64,000 nt of DNA, from contig NZ_JBEFNF010000007.1 in NCBI RefSeq assembly GCF_040196175.1, positions 1-64,000 of the forward strand. Direction: 5' to 3'. Source of the DNA: Halospina sp040196175. GTDB lineage: Bacteria; Pseudomonadota; Gammaproteobacteria; Pseudomonadales; Oleiphilaceae. Numbering within the stretch: the first letter of the stretch is position 1; each line of letters begins with the position of its first letter. Of the stretch, positions 8,877 through 17,569 are shown piece by piece. Made by a program: the position numbers and the translations under genes. The notes under the pieces are model-generated. The model made no database searches. It was not told the DNA's origin and saw only the letters and a program-made list of their open reading frames with translations.

Positions 8877-10159
8877 TGACTCAATCGGATACCCTGTTCG
8901 AACAGGCCAGCGAATACATCCCCGGTGGCGTCAACTCGCCCGTACGCGCCTTCAAGGGCGTGGGTGGAACGCCCATCTTCTTCAAGCAGGCAGAGGGCCC
9001 CTACCTCTGGGATGAGGATGACAAGCGTTACATTGACTATGTCGGCAGCTGGGGGCCCATGATTCTGGGCCACGCCGCTCCGACGGTCATCGAAGCAATC
9101 CGAGAGCAATTGACGCATGGCACCGGTTACGGTGCCCCCAGCTCAACGGAAACCGCCATGGCCCGCAAGATCTGTGAGCTGGTGCCTTCCGTGGAGATGG
9201 TGCGCATGGCCAACTCCGGAACCGAGGCCACCATGAGCGCCATCCGGCTGGCGCGCGGTTACACCGGGCGTGACCGGATCCTGAAGTTCGAAGGCAACTA
9301 CCACGGCCACGTTGATTCACTTCTGGTCAAGGCCGGTTCCGGAGCGCTGACGCTGGGCCAGCCGAACTCCCCGGGCATACCGGAAGCCCTCGCAGAACAG
9401 ACTCTGACCGCCACCTTCAACGACCTGGAAAGTGTCGAGACGATCTTTAACGAATACGGTAGCGAGATTGCAGGCATCATTGTTGAGCCCGTAGCCGGCA
9501 ACATGAACTGTGTGCCCGCGGTACCGGGCTTTCTGGAAGGTCTGCGCGAGATCTGCGACCGCTATGGCAGCGTGCTGATCTTCGACGAGGTAATGTCGGG
9601 GTTCCGGGTCGCTCCCGGCGGGGCCCAGCAGCGCTATGGCGTGACACCGGACCTGACGGCACTGGGCAAGATCATTGGCGGCGGCCTACCGGTGGGCGCA
9701 CTCGGCGGTCGCCGCGACATCATGACTCACCTGGCGCCGCTGGGGCCGGTCTACCAGGCGGGGACCCTCTCCGGTAACCCGCTGGCCATGCGCGCCGGAC
9801 TTGCCACTCTGGAAGGGCTCTCCGAGCCGGGCTTCCATGACGCGCTCGAGGCCCGCACCGCTCGTCTGATGGAAGGCTTCCGCGAATGCGCCCGGGAGGC
9901 CGGTATACCGCTGCATGTTCAGGGCGCTGGCGGCATGTTCGGCCTTTTCTTCACAGACCAGCCGGAAGTCACCCGCTTTGAGCACGTTATGAACTGCGAT
10001 ACGGATCGTTTCGGGCGTTTCTTCCACGCCATGCTCAACGAGGGAGTCTACCTGGCGCCCGCCGCCTTTGAGGCCGGTTTTGTCTCCGGTGCGCACACCG
10101 ATGCCGACATCGACGCCACCCTTGAAGCTGCCAGAAAGGCCATGGCAACGCTTAATTAA
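8876..10159 (+). CDS. hemL: Glutamate-1-semialdehyde 2,1-aminomutase
   Basis: HemL converts glutamate-1-semialdehyde to 5-aminolevulinate, the tetrapyrrole precursor, with pyridoxal phosphate. K265 in ALGKIIGGGLPVGALGG is the PLP lysine, at the same number as in E. coli. FDEVMSGFR carries the PLP-ring aspartate. The length of 427 is standard. It is the last gene of the hemJ-thiD-thiE-hemL run and is followed within 50 bases by a hairpin terminator. Confidence 0.97.
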   Translation: MTQSDTLFEQASEYIPGGVNSPVRAFKGVGGTPIFFKQAEGPYLWDEDDKRYIDYVGSWGPMILGHAAPTVIEAIREQLTHGTGYGAPSSTETAMARKICELVPSVEMVRMANSGTEATMSAIRLARGYTGRDRILKFEGNYHGHVDSLLVKAGSGALTLGQPNSPGIPEALAEQTLTATFNDLESVETIFNEYGSEIAGIIVEPVAGNMNCVPAVPGFLEGLREICDRYGSVLIFDEVMSGFRVAPGGAQQRYGVTPDLTALGKIIGGGLPVGALGGRRDIMTHLAPLGPVYQAGTLSGNPLAMRAGLATLEGLSEPGFHDALEARTARLMEGFRECAREAGIPLHVQGAGGMFGLFFTDQPEVTRFEHVMNCDTDRFGRFFHAMLNEGVYLAPAAFEAGFVSGAHTDADIDATLEAARKAMATLN

Positions 10160-10209
10160 GCCGCTGAAACGTAGCCATCAAAAGCTGACCAGGATGGTCC
10201 GGAAGAGTA

Positions 10210-10236
10210 AAAGCTCGGCTTCGGCCGGGCTTTTTT
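10210..10236 (+). terminator. Rho-independent terminator after hemL
   Basis: AGCTCGGC-TTCG-GCCGGGCT forms an 8-bp stem with one G-T pair and a stable tetraloop, followed by six T. It ends the hemJ-thiDE-hemL transcript. The A-run on the left side could also help stop the convergent mrcB-lipoprotein transcript. Confidence 0.8.
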
Positions 10237-10240
10237 CATT

Positions 10241-10786
10241 CTAGGACCCAGAAATCCGTTCCCTGGCCTTACGAGCCTCCTCCGCATCACCTCGGACCGC
10301 ACGGATTTCAGCCAGCATGGCCCACCCGGTCCGCCGTAGTTCCGGGTCATTGCCCGCCTTGCTGATGCCTTTCAGCACAAACTGCTCGGCCCGGGCCGGG
10401 TTCCCCTTGTCCCGGTAGACCCGCCCCAACGTGTAATAGACCGCCGCGGCATCCGGCGCAATGCGCTGCGCCCGCTGGATCATATCCAGCGCCTGACCAT
10501 CTTTTCCGTCTTTAAGAGCTGACTCCGCCGATGCCACCAGTCCGCGAGCAGCCTCCGGCACCTTGCCACCGCTCTGGCGCTGGGGCTCAACTGTCGCGCG
10601 TTCCTCGTCAGCAGGCTCTTCCGTCTCAACAGTCGCCTCTGTTCGTTTGCCGATGGGTTCCACTTCGGGCACCCCGCCCTCAGTATCAGAGCTGTCCTCG
10701 GGCGGCTGAAACCGCACACTGCAGCTGGCCAGCAGCAGAACAGCAAGCACCATACTGGCCCACCGGATCCAGGGTTGAATTGTCAT
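10241..10786 (-). CDS. TPR-repeat lipoprotein
   Basis: The protein has a signal peptide with lipobox (LLLASC, Cys about residue 22), an acidic Pro/Glu-rich linker, and two or three TPR-like helical repeats at about residues 75-165 (AVYYTLGRVYRDKGNPARAEQFVLKGI). It is likely anchored to the outer membrane facing the periplasm. AGGAGG precedes the start, and it lies 13 bases behind mrcB on the same strand. It may assist the synthase, as the outer-membrane lipoproteins LpoA/LpoB do for class A PBPs, but it is not recognisably LpoB and this is inference. Confidence 0.75.
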   Translation of the reverse strand: MTIQPWIRWASMVLAVLLLASCSVRFQPPEDSSDTEGGVPEVEPIGKRTEATVETEEPADEERATVEPQRQSGGKVPEAARGLVASAESALKDGKDGQALDMIQRAQRIAPDAAAVYYTLGRVYRDKGNPARAEQFVLKGISKAGNDPELRRTGWAMLAEIRAVRGDAEEARKARERISGS

Positions 10787-10799
10787 CCTGCTTACCTCC

Positions 10800-13094
10800 T
10801 CAGAAAATCTGCTGGAACCAGCGCTGAATGCGACCCCCCATGCTGTCGCTGCAGGGGACTTCCTCCTGGGGCTCCGATCCCTTTATGAAGGGAATTCGCC
10901 TCGCCCCTTCACACTGCTCCGCCGTAATGCCCCCTGTAGCCGTATCAACCCAGTGGTAGTCAACTGCCCCCGGCACCACAGGTGAGAAAGGTCTGGTTGA
11001 ACCATCCGCCATGATCCGCCCCCAGATCTGCAGCGCGCCGGAGCCACCGGTGAGAGTGGTGGCATCATAGTCATCCCCCCCTACCCAGACAACGCCCAGA
11101 TGGTCTCCCGTGAATCCGGCAAACCAGCTGTCCCGGCCCTCGTTGGTCGTACCCGTTTTTCCGGCTGTGTGCAGCCGTTGCGGGATGAGATTGTAAACCG
11201 AGCTCCCCGTGCCCTCGCGCATCACTTCCTGCATGGCGTAATGCAAAAGGTGCATCGGCCCTGGCTCAACCACCTGTTCCAGCTCCAGGTCGTAGCGCGA
11301 AAGCACCTCCCCTTCCGAGGTGGTCACGCTTCGGATACTGCGCAGCGGCATCCGGAAGCCTCCAGAGGCAATCGTCTGGTACATCCGTGCCACCTCCAGT
11401 GGGGTCATTTCCAGACTCCCCAGCAACATGGACGGATACCCGGGCGGCTCGCGCTCCATCCCCAGGCGCTGCAGTGTTTCAGTCACTGCGGGCAGGCCCA
11501 GATCCAACCCGAGCCGGACACTGGCCTGGTTGTAGGATCGCGAAAGCGCCCTGTGCAGTGCCACCTGGCCGTGGGACTCACCACTGAAATTGGCTGGCGA
11601 CCAGGTATCGCCGTTTTCAAATTCCAGACGGAAGGGCTCATCCTCCAGGGGCGAGATCAGCGTGTAACGCGCCGGCTGCTCTAGCGCCGTCAGATAGGTA
11701 GCAGGCTTGACCAGGGAGCCGATCGGCCGACTGGCGTTCATTGCCCGATTGAACCCCGGAAACCGGGTATTGCGACCGCCCACCAGGGCTTCCACCTCGC
11801 CACTTTCACGCCCGGTAATGACAACGGCCCCTTCCAGGGTCCCCGTTTCCTGCCCCTGCTCCAGAGCTGCCATCATTCCGCTGGCCCTGGATTCTGCCGC
11901 TGTCTGCAGTTGCGGGTCGAGCGTGGTGAAAACGCGCAGCCCCGCCGTTTGCAGATCCTCGTCCTGATAATCACGGGCAAGATGGTCACGCACCAGATCC
12001 ATGAAAGCCGGGTAACGGTGGGTTCCCTCATCCGGCGCTGCAGCTACATCCAGAGTTCGCTTACCCAGGGAGTTCGCGCGTGCGTGCGTAATCAGGCCCT
12101 GATCGGCGAGAAGATCCAGCACCAGATTGCGTCTGGCACGCGCTCGCTCCGGCCTGGTGCGCGGATTGTAGTACCCAGGGCCACGTACCATGCCCACCAG
12201 GAGTGCGGTCTCATGAAGGTGCAGCTCACTGAAGGGTTTGGCGAACCAGAACCGGCTCGCCAGCCCGAACCCGTGAATCGCTCGAGTTCCGGACTGGCCC
12301 AGATAGGCCTCATTCATATAGGCCTCGAGGATCGCTTCCTTGGAATAGCGCAGCTCAAGCAGAATCGCCATGATGGCTTCATTGAACTTGCGCCAGTAAG
12401 TCTGCTCGCTGGAAAGCCAGAAGTTTTTGACCAATTGCTGGGTAAGCGTACTGCCCCCCTGGACCACCCGCCCCGCCTGCAGATTGGCAATGAAAGCCCG
12501 GACGATGGCGGTGGGCTCCACTCCGTGATGGGACTCAAAACCCCGGTCCTCAACCGTCAGAAGGGTCTCGCGGAACAGTTCCGGCTGATCGTCCAGCTGG
12601 ACCAGAACGCGGTCCTCACCATGCCCGGGGTAGATGCTGGCGATGCGGCGTGGCTCCAGGCGTGCAAGCGCTGCCCCATCCGAGGCTTCGAAGCCAGCAA
12701 CTGCCCCATTCGCAATTTCCAGCCGCAGGTTGCGCTCCGACTCCTTGCCATCGGGAAACCGAAAGCCACGGGTCCGGAGATGGAACCGCCTCCCCTGGCG
12801 CCGGAACTGACCCGCCTCATCAGGTCGCCGCGAAACCGCCTGATACCCCAGAGCATCCAGCTCCCGGGTCAGAGCGCCGGCACTAACCGACGCCCCCGTA
12901 TAGAGCTCCAGTGGCCGAGCATAGACCCGGGAGGGGATCTCCCAGCGGTGGTCCTCGAACCGGGAGCTCACTTGAACATCCAGATAGATGGTCCAGCCCG
13001 CCAGCACGAGTATCGCCACGACCCCCAGTCGCCAGATAAGACCTATGGCGGCTCTGCTCCGGCTCTTGCTTCGCTTTCTGCCTGCTTTTGTCAT
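10800..13094 (-). CDS. mrcB: Bifunctional penicillin-binding protein 1B
   Basis: This class A PBP polymerises and cross-links peptidoglycan. A basic cytosolic tail (KAGRKRSKSRSR), one membrane helix (about residues 20-43), a UB2H-like region, the GT51 glycosyltransferase with the catalytic Glu in TVEDRGFESHHGV and GGSTLTQQLVKN, then the transpeptidase with S460-L-V-K, SxN (SYN) and KTGTTNEGRDSWF. The 764 residues match Pseudomonas PBP1B. It is co-transcribed with the TPR lipoprotein and divergent from the kinase-like gene at 13,200. Confidence 0.95.
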   Translation of the reverse strand: MTKAGRKRSKSRSRAAIGLIWRLGVVAILVLAGWTIYLDVQVSSRFEDHRWEIPSRVYARPLELYTGASVSAGALTRELDALGYQAVSRRPDEAGQFRRQGRRFHLRTRGFRFPDGKESERNLRLEIANGAVAGFEASDGAALARLEPRRIASIYPGHGEDRVLVQLDDQPELFRETLLTVEDRGFESHHGVEPTAIVRAFIANLQAGRVVQGGSTLTQQLVKNFWLSSEQTYWRKFNEAIMAILLELRYSKEAILEAYMNEAYLGQSGTRAIHGFGLASRFWFAKPFSELHLHETALLVGMVRGPGYYNPRTRPERARARRNLVLDLLADQGLITHARANSLGKRTLDVAAAPDEGTHRYPAFMDLVRDHLARDYQDEDLQTAGLRVFTTLDPQLQTAAESRASGMMAALEQGQETGTLEGAVVITGRESGEVEALVGGRNTRFPGFNRAMNASRPIGSLVKPATYLTALEQPARYTLISPLEDEPFRLEFENGDTWSPANFSGESHGQVALHRALSRSYNQASVRLGLDLGLPAVTETLQRLGMEREPPGYPSMLLGSLEMTPLEVARMYQTIASGGFRMPLRSIRSVTTSEGEVLSRYDLELEQVVEPGPMHLLHYAMQEVMREGTGSSVYNLIPQRLHTAGKTGTTNEGRDSWFAGFTGDHLGVVWVGGDDYDATTLTGGSGALQIWGRIMADGSTRPFSPVVPGAVDYHWVDTATGGITAEQCEGARRIPFIKGSEPQEEVPCSDSMGGRIQRWFQQIF

Positions 13095-13138
13095 GGCTGG
13101 CGATTATAGCGCTCTCACACGCCACGTCATGGCTGGAT

Positions 13139-13170
13139 TCATGTTCAAAACATGACGTCCCCGTTATGAT
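13139..13170 (+). promoter_or_regulatory. Inverted repeat and -10 box between mrcB and the kinase/ATPase gene
   Basis: TCATGTT-CAA-AACATGA (13139-13155) is a perfect 7-bp inverted repeat. It covers the position of a -35 box for TATGAT at 13165-13170, which points to the 13,200 gene. A repressor or activator site is plausible. The same gap holds two copies of GTCATGGCTGG, at 13090 and 13126. Confidence 0.4.
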
Positions 13171-13199
13171 AAACCCACATCCCGTACAGGAGCCGTGGA

Positions 13200-14759
13200 A
13201 TGGAATCGGGGCTGATCCATGCCTTACAGAATGCGGCGTGCTACCCGCACCCGGTCAGCAGCATCAAACTCATTGAGACCCATATCTCATGGCTTGTGCT
13301 GACCGGCGACTACGCCTACAAAATCAAGAAACCTCTCGACCTGGGGTTTCTTGACTTCCGCGAGCTCAGCGCCCGCCAGCATTACTGCGAAGAGGAACTG
13401 AGACTGAACCGACGGCTGGCGGAGCCGGTCTATGAGGCCGTAGTGGCGATCACGGGCAGCCCTGAATCTCCGGTTATTAATGGCAGTGGTGCGGCCATCG
13501 AGTACGCGGTGCGCATGCGCCAGTTCGATCCGGAACAAGCGCTCGACCGGTTGAGCGAGCGCGGCGAGCTGGCCCCTGATCATCTGGATGAGCTCGCTGA
13601 ACGTGTCGCCACTTTCCACGATTCGATTCCGGCGCTGTCTGCGGACAGTCCCATGGGCAACCCGGATGTACTGAAGGCAGCCATGGTGGATAACATCACC
13701 AACGCCCTGAATCATCTGGAAGGTACCCACGATCGCCAGCAGGCCCAGGCACTGCTGGACTGGACCCGGGACACCTTTGAGCAGCAGCGCGAACGCATCC
13801 AACAGCGTCTGGCTGATGGCAGGGTACGCGAATGCCACGGGGATCTTCATCTGGGCAACATTGCTCTGTTCGAGGGTCGTATTACGGTTTTCGACTGCAT
13901 TGAATTCAATCCGGAATTCCGCTGGATCGACACCGCCAACGACCTGGCTTTCCTGCTCATGGATCTGGAAAGCCGCGGCCATGCTGGCTGGTCGGCGCGG
14001 GTTCTCAACCGTTACCTGGAGCACAGCGGCGACTATGAGGCGCTGCCACTGCTGCGCCTGTTCAGTGCCTACCGCGCCATGGTGCGCGCCAAGATCGCGC
14101 TCCTCAGCCCTGCGGATTCCAGCGGGGAGCAACAGCAGAACCTTGAACGGTACCAGCGCTATGCCGACCTGGCCCTCAATTATTCCATGATCCCCCAACC
14201 CTGGCTGGCAGCCACCACCGGCTATTCCGCCAGCGGCAAATCCCGTTTCAGCACCGCACTGGTGGAACAGTTCTGCATGATCCGGGTGCGCTCCGATGTT
14301 GAGCGCAAACGGTTGTTCGAACTCGCGCCAACCGACAACAGTGATTCCGCGCAGGATGCCGGTATCTACACTCAGCACGCCACGCGTCGGACCTACCTGC
14401 GCCTTGAGACTCTGGCCCAAAAAGCACTGACAGCCGGCTATCCCGTGATCGTGGATTCAGCAGCACTGCGCCAGGAGGAGCGGGATGGTCTGGCGGGGGT
14501 GGCGGAATCGCTGGGCCTTCCATTTGTCCTGATTGCGTGTGAGGCTCCGGAATCGGTACTGCGCGAGCGGATCCGCGAGCGGGCCCAAAACAGCGGTGAG
14601 GTTTCCGAGGCGGACGAAGCCGTACTTGAGCACCAGCTGCGCAATGCCGATCCCATTGGCGAAACCGAGCGCAGCCACACCATCCATGTCCACACCCACA
14701 GCCCTGGGGCCATGGAAGCGCTGGTCCAGGCACTGGACCCGGGGCCGCACCGTCACTGA
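13200..14759 (+). CDS. Fused phosphotransferase (APH-like) and P-loop kinase protein
   Basis: The first ~330 residues have an aminoglycoside-phosphotransferase/choline-kinase-like fold: the Brenner motif CHGDLHLGNI, then FDCIEFNPEFRWIDTANDLAFL for metal binding. The last ~170 residues form a gluconate-kinase/AAA-like P-loop domain with Walker A TGYSASGKS. This fusion is a widespread but uncharacterised bacterial family; the substrate is unknown, and it should not be read as an antibiotic-resistance gene. GGAG lies 9 bases before the ATG. It stands alone between mrcB and the pentapeptide gene. Confidence 0.8.
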   Translation: MESGLIHALQNAACYPHPVSSIKLIETHISWLVLTGDYAYKIKKPLDLGFLDFRELSARQHYCEEELRLNRRLAEPVYEAVVAITGSPESPVINGSGAAIEYAVRMRQFDPEQALDRLSERGELAPDHLDELAERVATFHDSIPALSADSPMGNPDVLKAAMVDNITNALNHLEGTHDRQQAQALLDWTRDTFEQQRERIQQRLADGRVRECHGDLHLGNIALFEGRITVFDCIEFNPEFRWIDTANDLAFLLMDLESRGHAGWSARVLNRYLEHSGDYEALPLLRLFSAYRAMVRAKIALLSPADSSGEQQQNLERYQRYADLALNYSMIPQPWLAATTGYSASGKSRFSTALVEQFCMIRVRSDVERKRLFELAPTDNSDSAQDAGIYTQHATRRTYLRLETLAQKALTAGYPVIVDSAALRQEERDGLAGVAESLGLPFVLIACEAPESVLRERIRERAQNSGEVSEADEAVLEHQLRNADPIGETERSHTIHVHTHSPGAMEALVQALDPGPHRH

Positions 14760-14824
14760 TCCGTGCCCTGTGGCAGCCAGCAGAGTAGGAACTATAATAA
14801 ACGCAGAAGCTCGAAACGCTCTGG

Positions 14825-15193
14825 ATGGACAGAACAATGGAAGAAGATCAGGCACGCAGTATCGACGATCCGCTCTATCAGGCACTGCGCGACGAGAACA
14901 TCCAGGCCTTCAACGAGGCCCGCGAAAAGCTCGACGCGCTCCCAAGCTTTGCTTACGGCGATTTCCGTGGCCTGGACCTGCGCGGACTCAACGCGAAGGA
15001 TCTGGATCTTCGCCACGCCTACTTCCGGGGGGCGGACCTGCGTGGCATTGATTTCAGTGGCGCCTCAATGGAAGGCGCCAGCATTGCCCACACCAAGATC
15101 TCGGGATGCTTCTTTCCCAACGCCATAGCCGCCGATGAGATTGTAATGTCGCTCAATCACGGTACCCGCATGCGCTATCACACCCGGGGTTAA
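14825..15193 (+). CDS. Small pentapeptide-repeat protein
   Basis: The protein has 122 residues. Residues about 40-100 repeat in units of five with Leu/Phe at the centre (DFRGLDLRGLNAKDLDLRHAYFRGADLRGIDFSGASMEGASIAHTKI), which builds a short right-handed beta-helix. The N-terminus is helical. Homologues of this size occur in Pseudomonas and relatives, with function unknown. The ATG at 14837 is an alternative start. The 3' end overlaps the convergent sfsA by 4 bases. Confidence 0.75.
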   Translation: MDRTMEEDQARSIDDPLYQALRDENIQAFNEAREKLDALPSFAYGDFRGLDLRGLNAKDLDLRHAYFRGADLRGIDFSGASMEGASIAHTKISGCFFPNAIAADEIVMSLNHGTRMRYHTRG

Positions 15194-15909
15194 TCCCCAG
15201 GAATCACCGGCACCTCTTCGCCGGGACGCAGGCCCGTTGGGTCCATCAGCATACGCCAGGCGCGGCATTCAACTCCCTGGGCAGCCACATCGCGCAGCAG
15301 CCGCGCGTAAGCCGAGTCGATGTTCTCGGCGGGGCGCACTTGCCGGGCACTGGAATGGCTGACACAGAACAGCAGCATGGCGCGTTCACCGGCCTCGACC
15401 CGGCCCAGCAGTTCCCGCAGGTGCTTCTGCCCGCGCGCCGTCACCGCATCCGGGAAGTACCCGATGCCAGCCTCAGCCAGAGTGACATTCTTCACCTCGA
15501 TCCAGACCGGCGGGCGCTGCTCGGCGCTGTCCTCCAGCAGCCAGTCAATACGGCTTTTTTCGCTGCCATAACGCACTTCCGGGCGAATCCGGTCATAGCC
15601 CTCCAGTCCAGCTGGCCGGGCGCTGCTGAGGAGCTCGCCCACCACCGTATTGGCGCGCGCCGTATTAATGCAGGCGATCTCTCCGTCCGAGCCCGCTTCC
15701 ACTAGCTCCCAGGTCCAGGCCAGCTTGCGCTTCGGGTTACTTGAGTGGCTCAGCCAGACCCGGCTGCCCGGCCCATCGCAGCCCATCATGGAGCCGGTAT
15801 TCGGGCAATGCGCCACCACGGTCTCACCAGAGTCCAGCGTCACATCCGCGAGGAAGCGCTTGTAACGCCGCTCCAGGGTGCCGGGTATCAGCGGCGGATC
15901 AAATTCCAT
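15190..15909 (-). CDS. sfsA: SfsA family DNA/RNA nuclease-like protein
   Basis: SfsA was found as a sugar-fermentation stimulator that binds DNA; its C-terminal domain has a PD-(D/E)XK-like fold. The 239 residues show the N-terminal OB-like part (ERRYKRFLADVTLDSGETVVAHCPNTGSM) and the later SRIDWLLED...VWIEVKNVTLAE and FPDAVTARGQKHLREL motifs with the acidic and lysine residues of that fold. AAGGAGC is well placed before the ATG. Its cellular role remains unclear. Confidence 0.92.
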   Translation of the reverse strand: MEFDPPLIPGTLERRYKRFLADVTLDSGETVVAHCPNTGSMMGCDGPGSRVWLSHSSNPKRKLAWTWELVEAGSDGEIACINTARANTVVGELLSSARPAGLEGYDRIRPEVRYGSEKSRIDWLLEDSAEQRPPVWIEVKNVTLAEAGIGYFPDAVTARGQKHLRELLGRVEAGERAMLLFCVSHSSARQVRPAENIDSAYARLLRDVAAQGVECRAWRMLMDPTGLRPGEEVPVIPGD

Positions 15910-15949
15910 GGGTAGCTCCTTGCAATGTTATCTGCTACGTTTCGCAATC

Positions 15950-15979
15950 TTGTCCGCCAACCCCATCATCCTCTATAAA
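15950..15979 (+). promoter_or_regulatory. Probable dksA promoter
   Basis: TTGTCC (15950-15955), an 18-base spacer and TATAAA (15974-15979) precede dksA with a leader of about 90 bases that ends in AGAAAGGGG. I see no terminator or obvious operator in the leader. Confidence 0.4.
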
Positions 15980-16073
15980 GGGCGGATGGCGCGACCAATC
16001 CGGAATCGCGGCAATGATGCCGAAGGTCAGTCGCCGGTGACAGACCGGCTGCGACTAGAAAGGGGTAACCGTT

Positions 16074-16514
16074 ATGTCGAACAATGAACCCGCTGTTCAC
16101 AACGAATTCGCCGATTTCAAGCCCTACGAGGTGGGCGAAGACGAAGAATACATGAATTCGGAGCAGCTGGAACACTTCCGCCGGATCCTGCTCGGCTGGA
16201 AACAGGAGCTGATGGAGGAGGTCGACCGCACAATGCACCACCTCCAGGAAGACGCCGAGAACTACGCGGATCCAAGCGACCGTGCCACGCAGGAGGAGGA
16301 ATTCAGCCTGGAGCTGCGCACCCGTGACCGTGAACGCAAGCTGATCCGCAAGATCGACAAAACCATTGATCGGATCGACAAGGACGATTACGGATTCTGC
16401 GATCAGTGCGGCGTGGAAATCGGCATCCGGCGGCTGGAGGCGCGTCCGACCGCCACGCTGTGCATCGACTGCAAGACCCTGGCTGAGATCCGGGAAAAAC
16501 AGACCGGCGTCTGA
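16074..16514 (+). CDS. dksA: RNA polymerase-binding transcription factor DksA
   Basis: DksA enters the RNA polymerase secondary channel and, with ppGpp, controls rRNA, amino-acid and stress promoters. The 146-residue protein has the long coiled coil with the DPSDRAT tip (the Asp pair needed for activity) and the zinc finger CDQCG...CIDC near the C-terminus. It begins the dksA-gluQ-cbrX-cbrA-cbrB run, an order conserved in Pseudomonas. gluQ follows after 18 bases. Confidence 0.96.
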   Translation: MSNNEPAVHNEFADFKPYEVGEDEEYMNSEQLEHFRRILLGWKQELMEEVDRTMHHLQEDAENYADPSDRATQEEEFSLELRTRDRERKLIRKIDKTIDRIDKDDYGFCDQCGVEIGIRRLEARPTATLCIDCKTLAEIREKQTGV

Positions 16515-16532
16515 TCCATTTCCGGCGCCCTC

Positions 16533-17390
16533 ATGGCCTACCGCGGCCGTTTTGCCCCCTCGCCAACAGGGCCACTCCACTTCGGCTCGCTGGTCGCAGC
16601 ACTGGCGAGCTGGCTGGATGCACGCGCGCATTGCGGCACCTGGCTCGTCCGGATCGAAGACCTGGATCCGCTGCGCGAAGCACCTGGCGCAGCACAGCGC
16701 ATTCTGGACGACCTGGCAGCCCACCAACTCATCCCTGATGAACGCCCGTGGTACCAGTCCCAGCGTAGTGAGGGCTATGAGGCTGCGCTGACCCGCCTAC
16801 GGGAGGCCGACCAGCTCTATCCTTGTTCCTGTTCACGAAGTGAACTCAATGTCCACGATGGTTGCCACCCCAGGCACTGCCGCGAGCAACCTGACTGGCA
16901 CCAGACGGAGCCCTTTGCCCTGCGATTCCCCGTCGAAGATCAGGATTCCCACTGGCAGGACCGGGTTCTGGGTCAGCAGCCCCTGCGACTGAAACAGGAA
17001 AAAGATGATGCCGTCCTGCGCCGTAAGGAAGGCTTCTATGCCTATCACCTGGCTGTGGTGGTCGACGACATCGCCCAGGGCATCAACCAGGTAGTCCGTG
17101 GTCAGGACCTGGCCGATCTCACACCGATCCATCTCTGTCTCTATCAAGCGCTGGGAGAACAGCCACCGGCTTACCTGCACTTCCCAGTGGTCTGTAATTC
17201 AAAAGGCCAGAAGCTGAGCAAACAGGCCGGTGCCCTCGCCATCGACACCTCTATGGCACGACGCAACACCACGCGGGCCCTCACAGCGCTGGCACACCGT
17301 CCACCTGATGCGCTCAATGACGCGCCCGTGGACCAGCAACTGGAATGGGCGATCAACGCCTGGAATACGACAAAACCCAGGAACAGCTAG
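16533..17390 (+). CDS. gluQ: Glutamyl-Q tRNA(Asp) synthetase
   Basis: GluQ attaches glutamate to the queuosine base in the anticodon of tRNA-Asp. It is a GluRS catalytic domain without the anticodon-binding half. It has GRFAPSPTGPLHFGSLVAAL (HIGH-like), the zinc site CSCSRSELN...CHPRHC, and KLSKQAGA in place of KMSKS. Length 285 is normal. Linkage to dksA is the classical arrangement in gammaproteobacteria, where read-through from dksA drives it. Confidence 0.94.
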   Translation: MAYRGRFAPSPTGPLHFGSLVAALASWLDARAHCGTWLVRIEDLDPLREAPGAAQRILDDLAAHQLIPDERPWYQSQRSEGYEAALTRLREADQLYPCSCSRSELNVHDGCHPRHCREQPDWHQTEPFALRFPVEDQDSHWQDRVLGQQPLRLKQEKDDAVLRRKEGFYAYHLAVVVDDIAQGINQVVRGQDLADLTPIHLCLYQALGEQPPAYLHFPVVCNSKGQKLSKQAGALAIDTSMARRNTTRALTALAHRPPDALNDAPVDQQLEWAINAWNTTKPRNS

Positions 17391-17392
17391 GC

Positions 17393-17569
17393 ATGTACAT
17401 CTATCGCCTGGTTTTTCTGCTGGTGCTTGCCATCTACATTTTTTCGCCCGGCATTATGGACTGGTGGGTGGAGCCCGGCAGCGCCTGGTATCAGCCGTTC
17501 GGTCTCTGGCTCGCCCTGATCGCGCTGGCGTTCTGGCTCGATCACTGGAGGGACGGCGATGAGCTTTAG
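17393..17569 (+). CDS. cbrX: Small membrane protein upstream of cbrA, CbrX-like
   Basis: The 58-residue protein has two hydrophobic segments (MYIYRLVFLLVLAIYIF and FGLWLALIALAFWL) separated by a Trp-rich loop. The ATG at 17393 follows the gluQ stop by 2 bases. The gene overlaps the cbrA start by 11 bases. In Pseudomonas a small gene in the same place, called cbrX, is translationally coupled to cbrA. The position and overlap here match; the function beyond coupling is unknown. Confidence 0.72.
   Translation: MYIYRLVFLLVLAIYIFSPGIMDWWVEPGSAWYQPFGLWLALIALAFWLDHWRDGDEL

Noticed and set aside
13287..14420. 377-codon minus-strand frame opposite the kinase fusion
   Set aside because: Antisense shadow of a strongly supported gene; high GC makes such frames common.
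13200..14759. Aminoglycoside resistance gene
   Set aside because: The APH-like fold is fused to a P-loop kinase in a housekeeping setting; this fusion family is not known for resistance.
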